Shown piece after piece: positions 5,902 to 13,321 of a stretch of 20,301 bases of DNA. Source of the DNA: an uncultured Treponema sp. (GTDB lineage Bacteria > Spirochaetota > Spirochaetia > Treponematales > Treponemataceae); NCBI GenBank assembly GCA_937892225.1, contig CALAUH010000149.1, forward strand, positions 1 through 20,301. Reading direction: 5' to 3'. Both the position numbers and the translations under genes were made by a program. The notes beneath the pieces are model-generated. The model saw only the letters and a list, made by a program, of their open reading frames with translations. It made no database searches and was not told where the DNA came from. Numbering within the stretch: position 1 is the first letter of the stretch; each line of letters starts with the position of its first letter.

Positions 5902-6515
5902 TCTACAACCTCTGCATTTCTAAAAATATTATATTTATAACGGAATGAAACGTGAATAAAAAGCATAATTGCACATAAAATAAATGCACCCGGAATAGAT
6001 GCAATAAAAGATAAAAGATTTGCTTTATCAGAGTTTATAATCACTTTTTCGAAAATCTGATGATTTGGTCCATAAAAAGTAAATGTTCCAAAACCTAAAA
6101 TATCTCTTAATAAAAATATTATTAAAGCAAAAATTGAATATGTAAATGAATGAGATGTTACAAATTTCATTTTATTTCCAAGTGAATATTCTGGATAAGA
6201 AAAAAGATATCCAATAAAGAATAAAGAAAATGGTATAAAATAAAATAAAACACCTAAATTCAAAATAACCTCAGGCTGGAAAATTATCATTATCTGTCTG
6301 AATAAAATTGCACCTGAAACTACAAAAATTAAAGTTACTGCTTTTTCAAGTTCACCTAATTTTATTTTTTTTACAAAATTATTTGCAAAAGTTCCTAAAA
6401 TTATCAAAAAGTTATACTCTAAAACTAATGTTACTCCGTATACAAATCTTCCAGGAGAAGGAATCAGCATTGCCAAAGCTGCAGTTATAAAAACATAAAT
6501 TGATCTTCTTTTCAT
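5898..6515 (-). CDS. rnfE: RnfE-like membrane subunit lacking the cluster Cys
   Basis: 205 residues, about six membrane helices. The partner of RnfA in the membrane core. ALAMLIPSPGRFVYGVTL (~13-30) corresponds to the LLGLCPxLAVT helix, with Ser20 before Pro21 where the ligand Cys-Pro is normally found. NLGVLFYFIPFSLFFIG (86-102) corresponds to SLGIFIPLIVVNCIILG, with Ser97 in place of the second Cys. The only Cys in the protein is residue 181, near the last helix. The C-terminal SFRYKYNIFRN is basic. GGAGAATGTAATG provides the ribosome site, and the gene follows rnfG by 9 nt. Assignment is from gene order, size, topology and the local matches above. Confidence 0.7.
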   Translation of the reverse strand: MKRRSIYVFITAALAMLIPSPGRFVYGVTLVLEYNFLIILGTFANNFVKKIKLGELEKAVTLIFVVSGAILFRQIMIIFQPEVILNLGVLFYFIPFSLFFIGYLFSYPEYSLGNKMKFVTSHSFTYSIFALIIFLLRDILGFGTFTFYGPNHQIFEKVIINSDKANLLSFIASIPGAFILCAIMLFIHVSFRYKYNIFRNAEVVE

Positions 6516-6524
6516 TACATTCTC

Positions 6525-6983
6525 CTATTTTATAATATCAGGAATCTTGTCCTGCCAGTATTGTATTTTTTTATCAGCTTTATTATTCATCATAGTATCT
6601 GCAATTTTTCCATGCAAAGATGAAAAACCGACAAATGTTATTTCTTTTTCACCGGTACTTGTATATACAGCAGAAACAGGTCCATAATATGTAGCAATTC
6701 TTATGATAACAGCTTTACCGTTAATTCCATCTTTATTTTTAATTTTATAACAGGCAGCGTTAGTTCCCAAAGGATTATTAATTTTTACAAAATCACCGAC
6801 AGTCCATTCATCATCATATTTTTCTGAAAGTACATTTTGTACTGTAGTCTGTAAATTATTCTGCCAGGAATTTCTTGAAATTTTTATTGAATAAATTAAA
6901 ACAACAAAAATTACTAAAAGGATTGTAATAAAAATTCCGTAATTTCTAAAGAAAGTTTTAGATTCTATTTTTTCGTTTTCCAT
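6525..6983 (-). CDS. rnfG: RnfG-like protein without the flavinylation motif
   Basis: 152 residues: one N-terminal membrane helix (~15-34) and an extracytoplasmic domain. The domain shows the start of an FMN-binding fold (NGKAVIIRIATYYGPVSAVYTSTGEKEITFVGF, ~88-120, compare GYGGPIxVxVGIDxDGxIxGV). Canonical RnfG is ~200 residues and carries FMN on the Thr of a SGAT motif near its C-terminus. Here the protein ends about where that motif would begin (QYWQDKIPDIIK), and no S/T-G-A-T/S occurs anywhere. It may thus be a structural remnant of the flavin carrier. AAGGA precedes the ATG; the gap from rnfD is 13 nt. Identity is inferred mainly from operon position. Confidence 0.65.
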   Translation of the reverse strand: MENEKIESKTFFRNYGIFITILLVIFVVLIYSIKISRNSWQNNLQTTVQNVLSEKYDDEWTVGDFVKINNPLGTNAACYKIKNKDGINGKAVIIRIATYYGPVSAVYTSTGEKEITFVGFSSLHGKIADTMMNNKADKKIQYWQDKIPDIIK

Positions 6984-6996
6984 AATTTAATAATCC

Positions 6997-8106
6997 TTAT
7001 ACTGGTTCAAATGAATTGTTAATAACTGGTTCTTCAACTGGTTTTAATTCTGAATTAACAAGTTTAGAAAGTCTTATAACATTATTCTTTTCTTCAATTA
7101 ATCTGATTAAAAGATTTAATACATTACAAATTAAAACAGTATATATCATACCGATTGGTGATGTTCCACATCCTACAATTACAAATGCAACAATTCCTGA
7201 CAAAACGGCAAAAACAATTTTACCCATCAAAGTTATTGGATGAGTACCAAACCATTGTAAAAGGAAAATTGAACAGAAAATAGTTCCACTAGATCCTATT
7301 GCAAGAATAATATCTCCAGTGTTAATTACACCACCATTTAACGATGGGAAAAATAATCTTACTAAAATGCCATATACAAAAATAAAAGTTGAAGGAATTA
7401 ATAAAGAAAGACCGCCATCACAGAATAAAATAATTCCACTTAAAAGTGTTACAAGATTAAATCTGAATGCTGGAATAATAGAATTTGTATCACACATAAA
7501 TGATACAAAACCACCTGGTAATGTAATTTTAAACCAAGCAAAAACTGAATTATTTAAAAATTCTGTTACTGAAGAATCGTAACTGTATGTTGGGAAAGAA
7601 CCATTTTGAATTAAAAACAAAGATGGATTTTTTACCGGGAACAAATCATGTGTCATAATAAATTCCGGAAAGTAGGAATTCCCAATAAAATAAGCAATTA
7701 CGACTGCAACGCAAACAACATTAATCCATGAATTAACACAATTAACAAACAGATATTTTTCTACCAATAAAATTAAGAATGATATAAAGAAAACTGTTAC
7801 CGGTGGATATGTCTGAGGTAAAAGCATTCCTATTAAAATTGACTGAATAATAACAGTAAGGATTGTAAACGGCTGAACTTTCTGAAAAGCATAAGAAATT
7901 ACAGCGGCAAGTGTTCCACCTAAAGTTGCAGAAAAAATTACAAGTAATGCACTGTAACTTTTAGTAACAAATAATAAAAAGATTTGTATTGCTAAAAGTA
8001 TAAGCATTTTAATTGAAATTGCTGATACAGAAGGTCTTGAGAAATAATAAGGTTTCATTAAAACCGGTGTATTTTTTAATTTATATTCAATATCATTGTT
8101 TTTCAT
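6997..8106 (-). CDS. rnfD: RnfD-like membrane subunit without the flavinylation Thr motif
   Basis: 369 residues with about nine membrane helices, of the NqrB/RnfD family. Near the C-terminus, GDIILAIGSSGTIFCSIFLL...GTHPIT and GCGTSPIGMIYTVLICNVLNLLI follow the family's GG..ATDPVTSP and EGVxFAVLLxN pattern. Canonical RnfD carries a covalent flavin on Thr in a D-x-x-(S/T)-x-A-T segment just before a glycine-rich turn. Here the corresponding stretch is YDSSVTEFLNNSVFAW (176-191), followed by ITLPGGF, with no SAT/GAT. The first 20 residues are cytoplasmic and the tail is Glu/Pro-rich. The gene overlaps the end of rnfC by 14 nt, which fits tight translational coupling. Confidence 0.75.
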   Translation of the reverse strand: MKNNDIEYKLKNTPVLMKPYYFSRPSVSAISIKMLILLAIQIFLLFVTKSYSALLVIFSATLGGTLAAVISYAFQKVQPFTILTVIIQSILIGMLLPQTYPPVTVFFISFLILLVEKYLFVNCVNSWINVVCVAVVIAYFIGNSYFPEFIMTHDLFPVKNPSLFLIQNGSFPTYSYDSSVTEFLNNSVFAWFKITLPGGFVSFMCDTNSIIPAFRFNLVTLLSGIILFCDGGLSLLIPSTFIFVYGILVRLFFPSLNGGVINTGDIILAIGSSGTIFCSIFLLQWFGTHPITLMGKIVFAVLSGIVAFVIVGCGTSPIGMIYTVLICNVLNLLIRLIEEKNNVIRLSKLVNSELKPVEEPVINNSFEPV

Positions 8107-9409
8107 TTAAATCTTCCTTTAATTTTTCATTCAAAACTGAAATAGTCTGACACAATGGTAGTCTAGAAGGACAAACTGTATTACATAATCCGCATTCTGT
8201 ACAAAGCATAGATGAATTAATAAAGTTTGTAGAGAGTTTTCTATTTCTTGTCATATAATTGTATAAGATATCTGGAGAAATTTTTACAGGACAGATACTT
8301 CTACAATTACCACAGTTAATACAAGAATATGTATGATAATCTGTTGTTTTAAATGCTGTTAAAAATTCTATGGATTTTACATATTTAGTAATTGGAATAT
8401 CAAGACTTCCGACTGTATAGCCGCAGACAAGACCATTAATAACAATTAATGCAGGCTGTTTAATAAATCCACCCATCTGTGAAACAATGTCTTTAATTGT
8501 ATATCCCAATTTTATATTTAAGAATGCAGATGTTTTTAAACAAGGTCCGGAAATATGAATGTATTTACTTATACTTGGAACACCATGTACAATTCCTTTA
8601 TAGACTTCATACATTGTACAAGAATCAACAAATAAATCATTTTCGTTTATAGAAATATCAGATGCTTTTTTAAACATTTTATTAAAATTGATTTTTAATT
8701 CACGTTTAAATCCACATGGATATTTATTTGCATTAATCTGTAAAATATGGCTGTTTACTATTTTAGAAATCTTTTCAAGTAAAGATTTATCAAAATCATC
8801 TGAAACTGCAAAAATAACATGATCAGCTTCCAAAGCTTTTGCAGTAATCTGAGTTCCAGTTATAATTTCATCAAAGAAAAATTTAGTATAAAGAGAATCA
8901 GATATACGCATATTGTCTTCATCAAAAAGACGGACAATTAATTTTCTTGATTTTTTCTTTAACTGATTTTTTAACTGATCACCTAAACTCAATGGTTCAT
9001 AAGTTAAAAATGTATTTATAATTCCATACTCAGAAATTTTACTAATCAAAGCACTAGAAGAAAAAGGAGTCCAGTCAATTATATTTTCAGGTTTACCTAA
9101 ATAAGAAAAAGATCCCTGCAATCTGATTCTAACAGCATTTTCAAGATTACCGTTAGGACAGTAAGTAGAAATAATATCTAAAACTTTACCTGGAATTGGA
9201 GAATGAATAACCCCTTTATATCCTTCTACTGCAGCAGGACGAGCAATAATATCTCCTTCGTTAATAAAATCACCTGGTTTTACTAAACATCTGCACACAC
9301 AATTTTTTTCTTGTGAAAGAGGGACTATAACATTTTTTGGTAAAAAAGCATTTTCTGTATAATTATAATTCTCTACAGAAAAAGAAGAGTTTTGTAATGT
9401 TGTTATCAT
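8093..9409 (-). CDS. rnfC: RnfC-like subunit lacking the NADH/FMN signature
   Basis: 438 residues, normal RnfC length. The N-terminal barrel-sandwich region is intact in outline (VPLSQ at 29-33, VKPGDFINEGDII at 43-55, GVIHSPIPGKV at 66-76). Residues 229-330 also track the family: KYPCGFKREL, then GVPSISKYIHISGP and NIKLG...GG. Two ferredoxin-type motifs follow: Cys 363, 366, 369, 373 and Cys 403, 406, 409, 413. In canonical RnfC a GGAGFPT loop and an ECEPYLT segment bind FMN and NADH. The same places here read EYGIINTFLTYEP (127-139) and VRLFDEDNMRIS (159-170). Electron exit to NAD+ is therefore doubtful. ATGA overlap with the preceding membrane-protein gene, 14-nt overlap with rnfD. Confidence 0.8.
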   Translation of the reverse strand: MITTLQNSSFSVENYNYTENAFLPKNVIVPLSQEKNCVCRCLVKPGDFINEGDIIARPAAVEGYKGVIHSPIPGKVLDIISTYCPNGNLENAVRIRLQGSFSYLGKPENIIDWTPFSSSALISKISEYGIINTFLTYEPLSLGDQLKNQLKKKSRKLIVRLFDEDNMRISDSLYTKFFFDEIITGTQITAKALEADHVIFAVSDDFDKSLLEKISKIVNSHILQINANKYPCGFKRELKINFNKMFKKASDISINENDLFVDSCTMYEVYKGIVHGVPSISKYIHISGPCLKTSAFLNIKLGYTIKDIVSQMGGFIKQPALIVINGLVCGYTVGSLDIPITKYVKSIEFLTAFKTTDYHTYSCINCGNCRSICPVKISPDILYNYMTRNRKLSTNFINSSMLCTECGLCNTVCPSRLPLCQTISVLNEKLKEDLNEKQ

Positions 9410-10779
9410 TTTTTACTACCCTTTTTTATTCTAACGGAAATATAAAGAAAAAGTAATAACATTAAACATAAAATCATACAAATTATGCTAAAAACACTGA
9501 CATGAAAATTACTTGCACTAGTATAGCCGCATTTAAAATCATTTCCCTGTTTTTTTATTACTTTTTCAATTGATTCAAAATCCAGATTATCAATTGAATT
9601 ATAAACTGTAGTTTTATATATTTCGTCAAAAGTAATTGTATTTTCAACTTTTTTTATTAATCCATTTTCACGTACAAATCTTGGATAAACAACTTTATTT
9701 TTATCTTCAGATTTATTTAATGAACGCATCGGAGCTGTAACAATATCAAAATTCCATCTGTAATAATCACTTAATTCTGGGAATGCATCTGATTTTACAA
9801 CTGATGAACCCGGTAAAAGAATTTTTGCAAAATGACCACGAATATTATCAGAAGAATAAAGTGTAAAATAAACAAAAATTGTAATAATACACAAAATTAT
9901 TGTCGGTAAAACAACTTTTGCTTTATGTGCATAAACATTGATTTTATCTGCAGTTCGAATCATTAAATATTTATATGTATATTTACTTTCTTCAAAATCT
10001 TCTCTTGATTTTAAATAATACAAAATTATGAAACTTGCAATTATAGTTAGAACGAACATCAAACCGGTTAAGAAAGATGTAGAAAAAGCTGATATTAAAC
10101 TTATTCCTAAAATTGCATCGTATTTATAATTAGTAAATATGATTTTTATAAATCCTTCTCTTCTCCAGATGTTGCTTAATAAAAATACAAAAAGCATAAA
10201 TAAAAACGCTGCAACCGCACATGAATAAAAAGGATTACAGAAAATATAAATAAGAGGAACTATACTTGCACATGTAAAAATAAATTTATTCTTAGAGCAT
10301 AAATATAAAACTGCGGCAACAATAAATCCCAGTACAGGCAGAATCCATGGAAAAGATAAAGAACTGTCTACACCGGCATAAATTCCATCCTGTTCTAAAA
10401 TTGAAATACAGCTGTTCAATTTGTCTTTAAATTCATTAGGTACATAATATAATCTATATTGTTTAGAATAATCATAAAAGAAGTTTAAACGTTTCTTTAA
10501 ATATTCATTTTCTGATTTATCTTTTGTAAGTTTATACATTGATTCTTCTGGAGAATTTACAGAAATTACAACAGGCATTTTCTGTTGTTCTTTACTTACA
10601 TAATTTTTGATTTCCAGATCATCTAAAACTGAAGTTATTCTTGAATCTTCAACTTCATCGCTAACATATAAAACTGTATATTCATCCCAAATATGACCTG
10701 TAGGTACACTTCGAAATTTAATAATTATAAAAGAGATAAACAAGACTATGATTAAAAAAAGTTTTTTTAAAATCCCCAT
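9406..10779 (-). CDS. Unrecognised membrane protein coupled to rnfC
   Basis: 457 residues, family not recognised. One helix at the N-terminus (~5-21) precedes a ~120-residue, mostly polar domain (24-142). A block of membrane helices follows (~144-161, 166-181, 186-202, 222-256, 288-307). A second polar domain spans 309-427 (GHFAKILLPGSSVVKSDAFP, ending FKCGYTSASNF), then a final helix (~428-448) and a basic end IKKGSKK. By topology the two polar domains should be outside the cytoplasm. The stop overlaps the rnfC start by four bases (ATGA) and the gene begins 1 nt after the YuiD-like gene, so it belongs to the rnf transcript. This coupling makes it a candidate extra Rnf subunit or assembly factor, but that is inference from context only. 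Confidence 0.75.
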   Translation of the reverse strand: MGILKKLFLIIVLFISFIIIKFRSVPTGHIWDEYTVLYVSDEVEDSRITSVLDDLEIKNYVSKEQQKMPVVISVNSPEESMYKLTKDKSENEYLKKRLNFFYDYSKQYRLYYVPNEFKDKLNSCISILEQDGIYAGVDSSLSFPWILPVLGFIVAAVLYLCSKNKFIFTCASIVPLIYIFCNPFYSCAVAAFLFMLFVFLLSNIWRREGFIKIIFTNYKYDAILGISLISAFSTSFLTGLMFVLTIIASFIILYYLKSREDFEESKYTYKYLMIRTADKINVYAHKAKVVLPTIILCIITIFVYFTLYSSDNIRGHFAKILLPGSSVVKSDAFPELSDYYRWNFDIVTAPMRSLNKSEDKNKVVYPRFVRENGLIKKVENTITFDEIYKTTVYNSIDNLDFESIEKVIKKQGNDFKCGYTSASNFHVSVFSIICMILCLMLLLFLYISVRIKKGSKK

Positions 10780-10780
10780 A

Positions 10781-11263
10781 TTATAACAACGAAAAAGCTA
10801 ATCCGACTAAGAAACCTAAACAGCATCCAAATATTACCTGCATCGGAGTATGCCCATCTACCTCTTTTACTGATTCATATTTATCTATTACTTTTTTTTC
10901 TTCCAATTGTGTTCCAAGTTGATTCAATTTTTTTGCCTGTATTCCGCTTGAACGTCTTACTCCAAAAGCATCTCTGATTACAACAAGCATTAAAGTCAGA
11001 GCAAGCATAAAAAGATCTGAAGTTACTCCATTTCTAAAAGCAATTGTTGTACAAATTGATGTTACTAAAGCAGAATGACTTGAAGGCATTCCACCAGTAC
11101 GCCAGATCATTAATTCTATTAATTCGTAAAATGAATGAATGCGACCATATATTAAATTGATTAATGTTTTTATAAACTGTGCACCTAACCAGCTGAATAA
11201 ACCAGCTAAAAAGACAGGGTTAGTTAAAAAAAGTTTTAATTGTTCAATAAATGTAGTCTGCAT
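10781..11263 (-). CDS. YuiD-like divergent PAP2 family membrane protein (DUF212)
   Basis: 160 residues, about four to five membrane helices. Signatures are GGMPSSHSA (57-65), the PAP2-like phosphatase motif; RDAFGVRRSSGIQA (97-110); and DGHTPMQVIFGCCLG (136-150). This is the DUF212/YuiD family, related to lipid-phosphate phosphatases; the physiological substrate is not established. GGAAG four bases before the ATG gives a good start. It is the first gene of the minus-strand operon leading into the rnf genes and is transcribed divergently from the RluD-like gene. Confidence 0.85.
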   Translation of the reverse strand: MQTTFIEQLKLFLTNPVFLAGLFSWLGAQFIKTLINLIYGRIHSFYELIELMIWRTGGMPSSHSALVTSICTTIAFRNGVTSDLFMLALTLMLVVIRDAFGVRRSSGIQAKKLNQLGTQLEEKKVIDKYESVKEVDGHTPMQVIFGCCLGFLVGLAFSLL

Positions 11264-11297
11264 AATTCTTCCAAATTAACTAATATATAATAATAAC

Positions 11298-11326
11298 ATT
11301 ATAGATAAAATTTTACTAGTAGAAAA
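11298..11326 (-). promoter_or_regulatory. Candidate promoter of the rnf operon
   Basis: Minus-strand TATAAT (11303-11298) lies 35 bases before the ATG of the YuiD-like gene. Seventeen bases upstream is TTTTCT (11326-11321), only a weak -35. It lies in the 120-bp divergent gap 11264-11383, where I see no other structure apart from the opposing promoter. Confidence 0.35.
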
Positions 11327-11348
11327 AAATAATTAGTCATAATTCTAG

Positions 11349-11377
11349 TGGAAAATTAAACAGTTTATAAATATAAT
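11349..11377 (+). promoter_or_regulatory. Promoter of the RluD-like gene, probably leaderless
   Basis: TGGAAA (11349-11354), 17-bp spacer, perfect TATAAT (11372-11377). The ATG at 11384 is seven bases past the -10, where transcription would begin. There is no Shine-Dalgarno sequence in front of it. Confidence 0.6.
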
Positions 11378-11383
11378 ATCTAT

Positions 11384-12349
11384 ATGGATTTTTTAGAATT
11401 TACGACCGGAACAGATGATAATGACAGAAGAATTGATAAAGTCATAAGAAAATTTTTACCGGAAACAAAGCTTTCAGATATATATAAAGCAATTCGAAAA
11501 GGTCTTATTAAAATAAACGGAAAAAAATGTAAAGAAGATTCTAAAATCCTTTGTGGTGATAAAATCACAATTGCAAAAGTATTAACACTTAATAATTCAA
11601 TAAAAAATGAAAATCAAAAAATAGATCAAGATTTAATTTCAAAATTACCGCCTGTAATTTTTACAAATGAACATTACATCATCTTTAATAAACCTTATGG
11701 AATGTTAGTTCAACCTTCTTCAACTAATGAACTTTCTTTAGATAAAATACTTAAGGAATATTACAAAACAATTAATCATTCAAACTCACTTTCTTTTACT
11801 CCAGGACCATTACACAGACTTGATAAAAATACCACCGGAATTATAGTCTGTTCTTTGAGTCTTGAAGGTGCAAGATGGTTTTCTGAAAATATTAATAATC
11901 ATTCTGTTCAAAAAAAATATCTTGGAATAATTCAGGGCTGTCTTAAAAATAAAGAAATCTGGAAAGATAAAATTACAAAAGACGGACAGAAAAATAATTT
12001 TTATACAGTAAAAGCAATTGAATCTGATGATAATAATGCGTGGACAGAAATAACTCCTCTAAAATACGGTAAATATAAAAACAAAGATGTTACTCTTGCA
12101 GAATTTCACATTAAAACAGGCAAAACTCATCAAATCAGGGCACAGTCAAGTTTACATTCCTACCCTCTTTTAGGAGATACAATTTATAATGCAGAAAAAA
12201 TTGATAACAATCAGAATTATTTTTTACATGCATATAAATTAATTATTAATGAGAATCCTGTAAAATTACCGTTTGAAATTAATGCTGAACTTCCATCCGA
12301 ATTTAAAACTATTTTAAAAACTTGTGATATCAATATTTATGAAGTATAA
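11384..12349 (+). CDS. RluA/RluD-family pseudouridine synthase
   Basis: 321 residues. An N-terminal S4 RNA-binding domain (DRRIDKVIRKFLPETKLSDI...GLIKINGKK, 14-48) is followed by the RluA catalytic domain. The active site is PLHRLDKNTTG (142-152) with Asp147 as catalytic residue. Further family marks are VQKKYLGIIQG (~172) and TGKTHQIRAQSSLHSYPLLGD near the C-terminus. Such enzymes isomerise uridines in 23S rRNA (RluC/RluD) or tRNA. The exact target cannot be read from sequence, so no symbol is given. The ATG fits the domain start and falls at the predicted transcription start. The next gene has its own promoter inside the 3' end of this one. Confidence 0.88.
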   Translation: MDFLEFTTGTDDNDRRIDKVIRKFLPETKLSDIYKAIRKGLIKINGKKCKEDSKILCGDKITIAKVLTLNNSIKNENQKIDQDLISKLPPVIFTNEHYIIFNKPYGMLVQPSSTNELSLDKILKEYYKTINHSNSLSFTPGPLHRLDKNTTGIIVCSLSLEGARWFSENINNHSVQKKYLGIIQGCLKNKEIWKDKITKDGQKNNFYTVKAIESDDNNAWTEITPLKYGKYKNKDVTLAEFHIKTGKTHQIRAQSSLHSYPLLGDTIYNAEKIDNNQNYFLHAYKLIINENPVKLPFEINAELPSEFKTILKTCDINIYEV

Positions 12350-12350
12350 T
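12322..12350 (+). promoter_or_regulatory. Promoter of the P-loop/Asp23 gene inside the end of the RluD-like gene
   Basis: TTGTGA (12322-12327), 17-bp spacer, TATAAT (12345-12350). The TATAAT contains the RluD-like gene's TAA stop (12347-12349). Predicted transcription start ~12357 leaves a leader of ~8 bases before ATG 12365, with no ribosome site. Confidence 0.55.
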
Positions 12351-12364
12351 ATTTTAGTTGAAAT

Positions 12365-13321
12365 ATGGATAATTTTGTTGAAGATTTTATTAACAGATTC
12401 AAAAAAATAACAGTCTATGCTCTTGTTGGTGCAAGTGGAACAGGTAAAAGTTTCCGCTCAAAAATACTTGCAGAACAATATTCTATCCATGCAATAATTG
12501 ATGACGGTTTATTAATAAATGATGAAAAGATTCTTGCAGGACATTCAGCAAAACGTGAAAAAACTTATATGGGCGCTGTAAGAGCTGCTTTATTTGATGA
12601 TAAAGAACATAGAGATGAAGTTGCAAAAATATTAAAAAAATCTCACATAAAAAAAATATTGATTTTAGGAACTTCAGAAAAAATGGTTTCTAAAATTGCA
12701 ATGCGTTTGCAGCTTCCACAGCCTACAAAAATAATCCACATAGAAGATATTGCTACACAGGCAGAAATTGACAAAGCAATTAAATCAAGACAGGTAGAAG
12801 GCAAACATGTTATTCCTGTTCCGTCAATCGAAGTTCAAAAAACTTATCCGCAGATATTTTCTAATTCACTTCATGATTTTTTCAGCAGCAAGAATATTTT
12901 CAAAAAAAATAATAAAAATTCAGGAAAAATGATTGAAAAATCAATCGTTCAACCAGAGTTTTCAAAAAAAGGCAGAGTTGAAATTTCAGAAGCAGCATTA
13001 ACACAGATGGTAATGCATTGTGTTTCAGAATGTGACAGCGAACTTAAAGTTAAAAAGATTTCTATTAAAACTGATTCAAGAGGATATAAATTAATTATTA
13101 CAGTTGACGTACCTTTTGGAACACAATTAACTGGTAAAATACATAAACTCCAGCAATACATAATTGATAAAATTGAAACATTCACTGGAATCTTAATAGA
13201 AGAAGTAAGTATTATTATAGACAAAATATCTAAAGTTGCAGAACCTCCAAAAGCACAGACTGAAAAAAAGACTGTACTTGAGGAATTAAAACATTCTTTA
13301 GCAAGAAGTCATATTAATTAG
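12365..13321 (+). CDS. P-loop NTPase fused to an Asp23/YloU-like domain
   Basis: 318 residues in two parts. The first ~175 residues form a nucleotide-binding domain with Walker A VGASGTGKS (21-29), hydrophobic strands AIIDDGLLI (43-51) and KKILILGTS (96-104), and a possible acidic IHIEDIA (124-130). After a Lys/Asn-rich linker, residues 201-290 resemble the Asp23/Gls24/YloU family. They contain GRVEISEAALTQMVMHCVSE, then VKKISIKTDSRGYKLIITVDVPFG, then IEEVSIIIDKIS. Free-standing Asp23-type proteins associate with the cell envelope in Firmicutes. I do not know the function of this fusion; ATP binding is likely. No signal peptide or membrane segment, so it is cytoplasmic. Its 3' end overlaps the convergent pcnB-like gene by 8 bases. 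Confidence 0.75.
   Translation: MDNFVEDFINRFKKITVYALVGASGTGKSFRSKILAEQYSIHAIIDDGLLINDEKILAGHSAKREKTYMGAVRAALFDDKEHRDEVAKILKKSHIKKILILGTSEKMVSKIAMRLQLPQPTKIIHIEDIATQAEIDKAIKSRQVEGKHVIPVPSIEVQKTYPQIFSNSLHDFFSSKNIFKKNNKNSGKMIEKSIVQPEFSKKGRVEISEAALTQMVMHCVSECDSELKVKKISIKTDSRGYKLIITVDVPFGTQLTGKIHKLQQYIIDKIETFTGILIEEVSIIIDKISKVAEPPKAQTEKKTVLEELKHSLARSHIN

Noticed and set aside
6308..6490. Plus-strand frame of 60 codons
   Set aside because: Leu/Lys-rich shadow of rnfE.
7016..7582. Two plus-strand frames (75 and 87 codons)
   Set aside because: Both lie wholly within rnfD in antisense and show no domain or ribosome site.
10780..10785. TATAAT just before the membrane-protein start
   Set aside because: It directly abuts the start codon, so transcription would begin inside the gene; it is just the upstream gene's TAA and spacer.
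11380..11568. Minus-strand frame of 62 codons
   Set aside because: Antisense to the S4 domain of the RluD-like gene.
12949..13224. Minus-strand frame of 91 codons
   Set aside because: Antisense to the Asp23-like domain; composition typical of a shadow frame.
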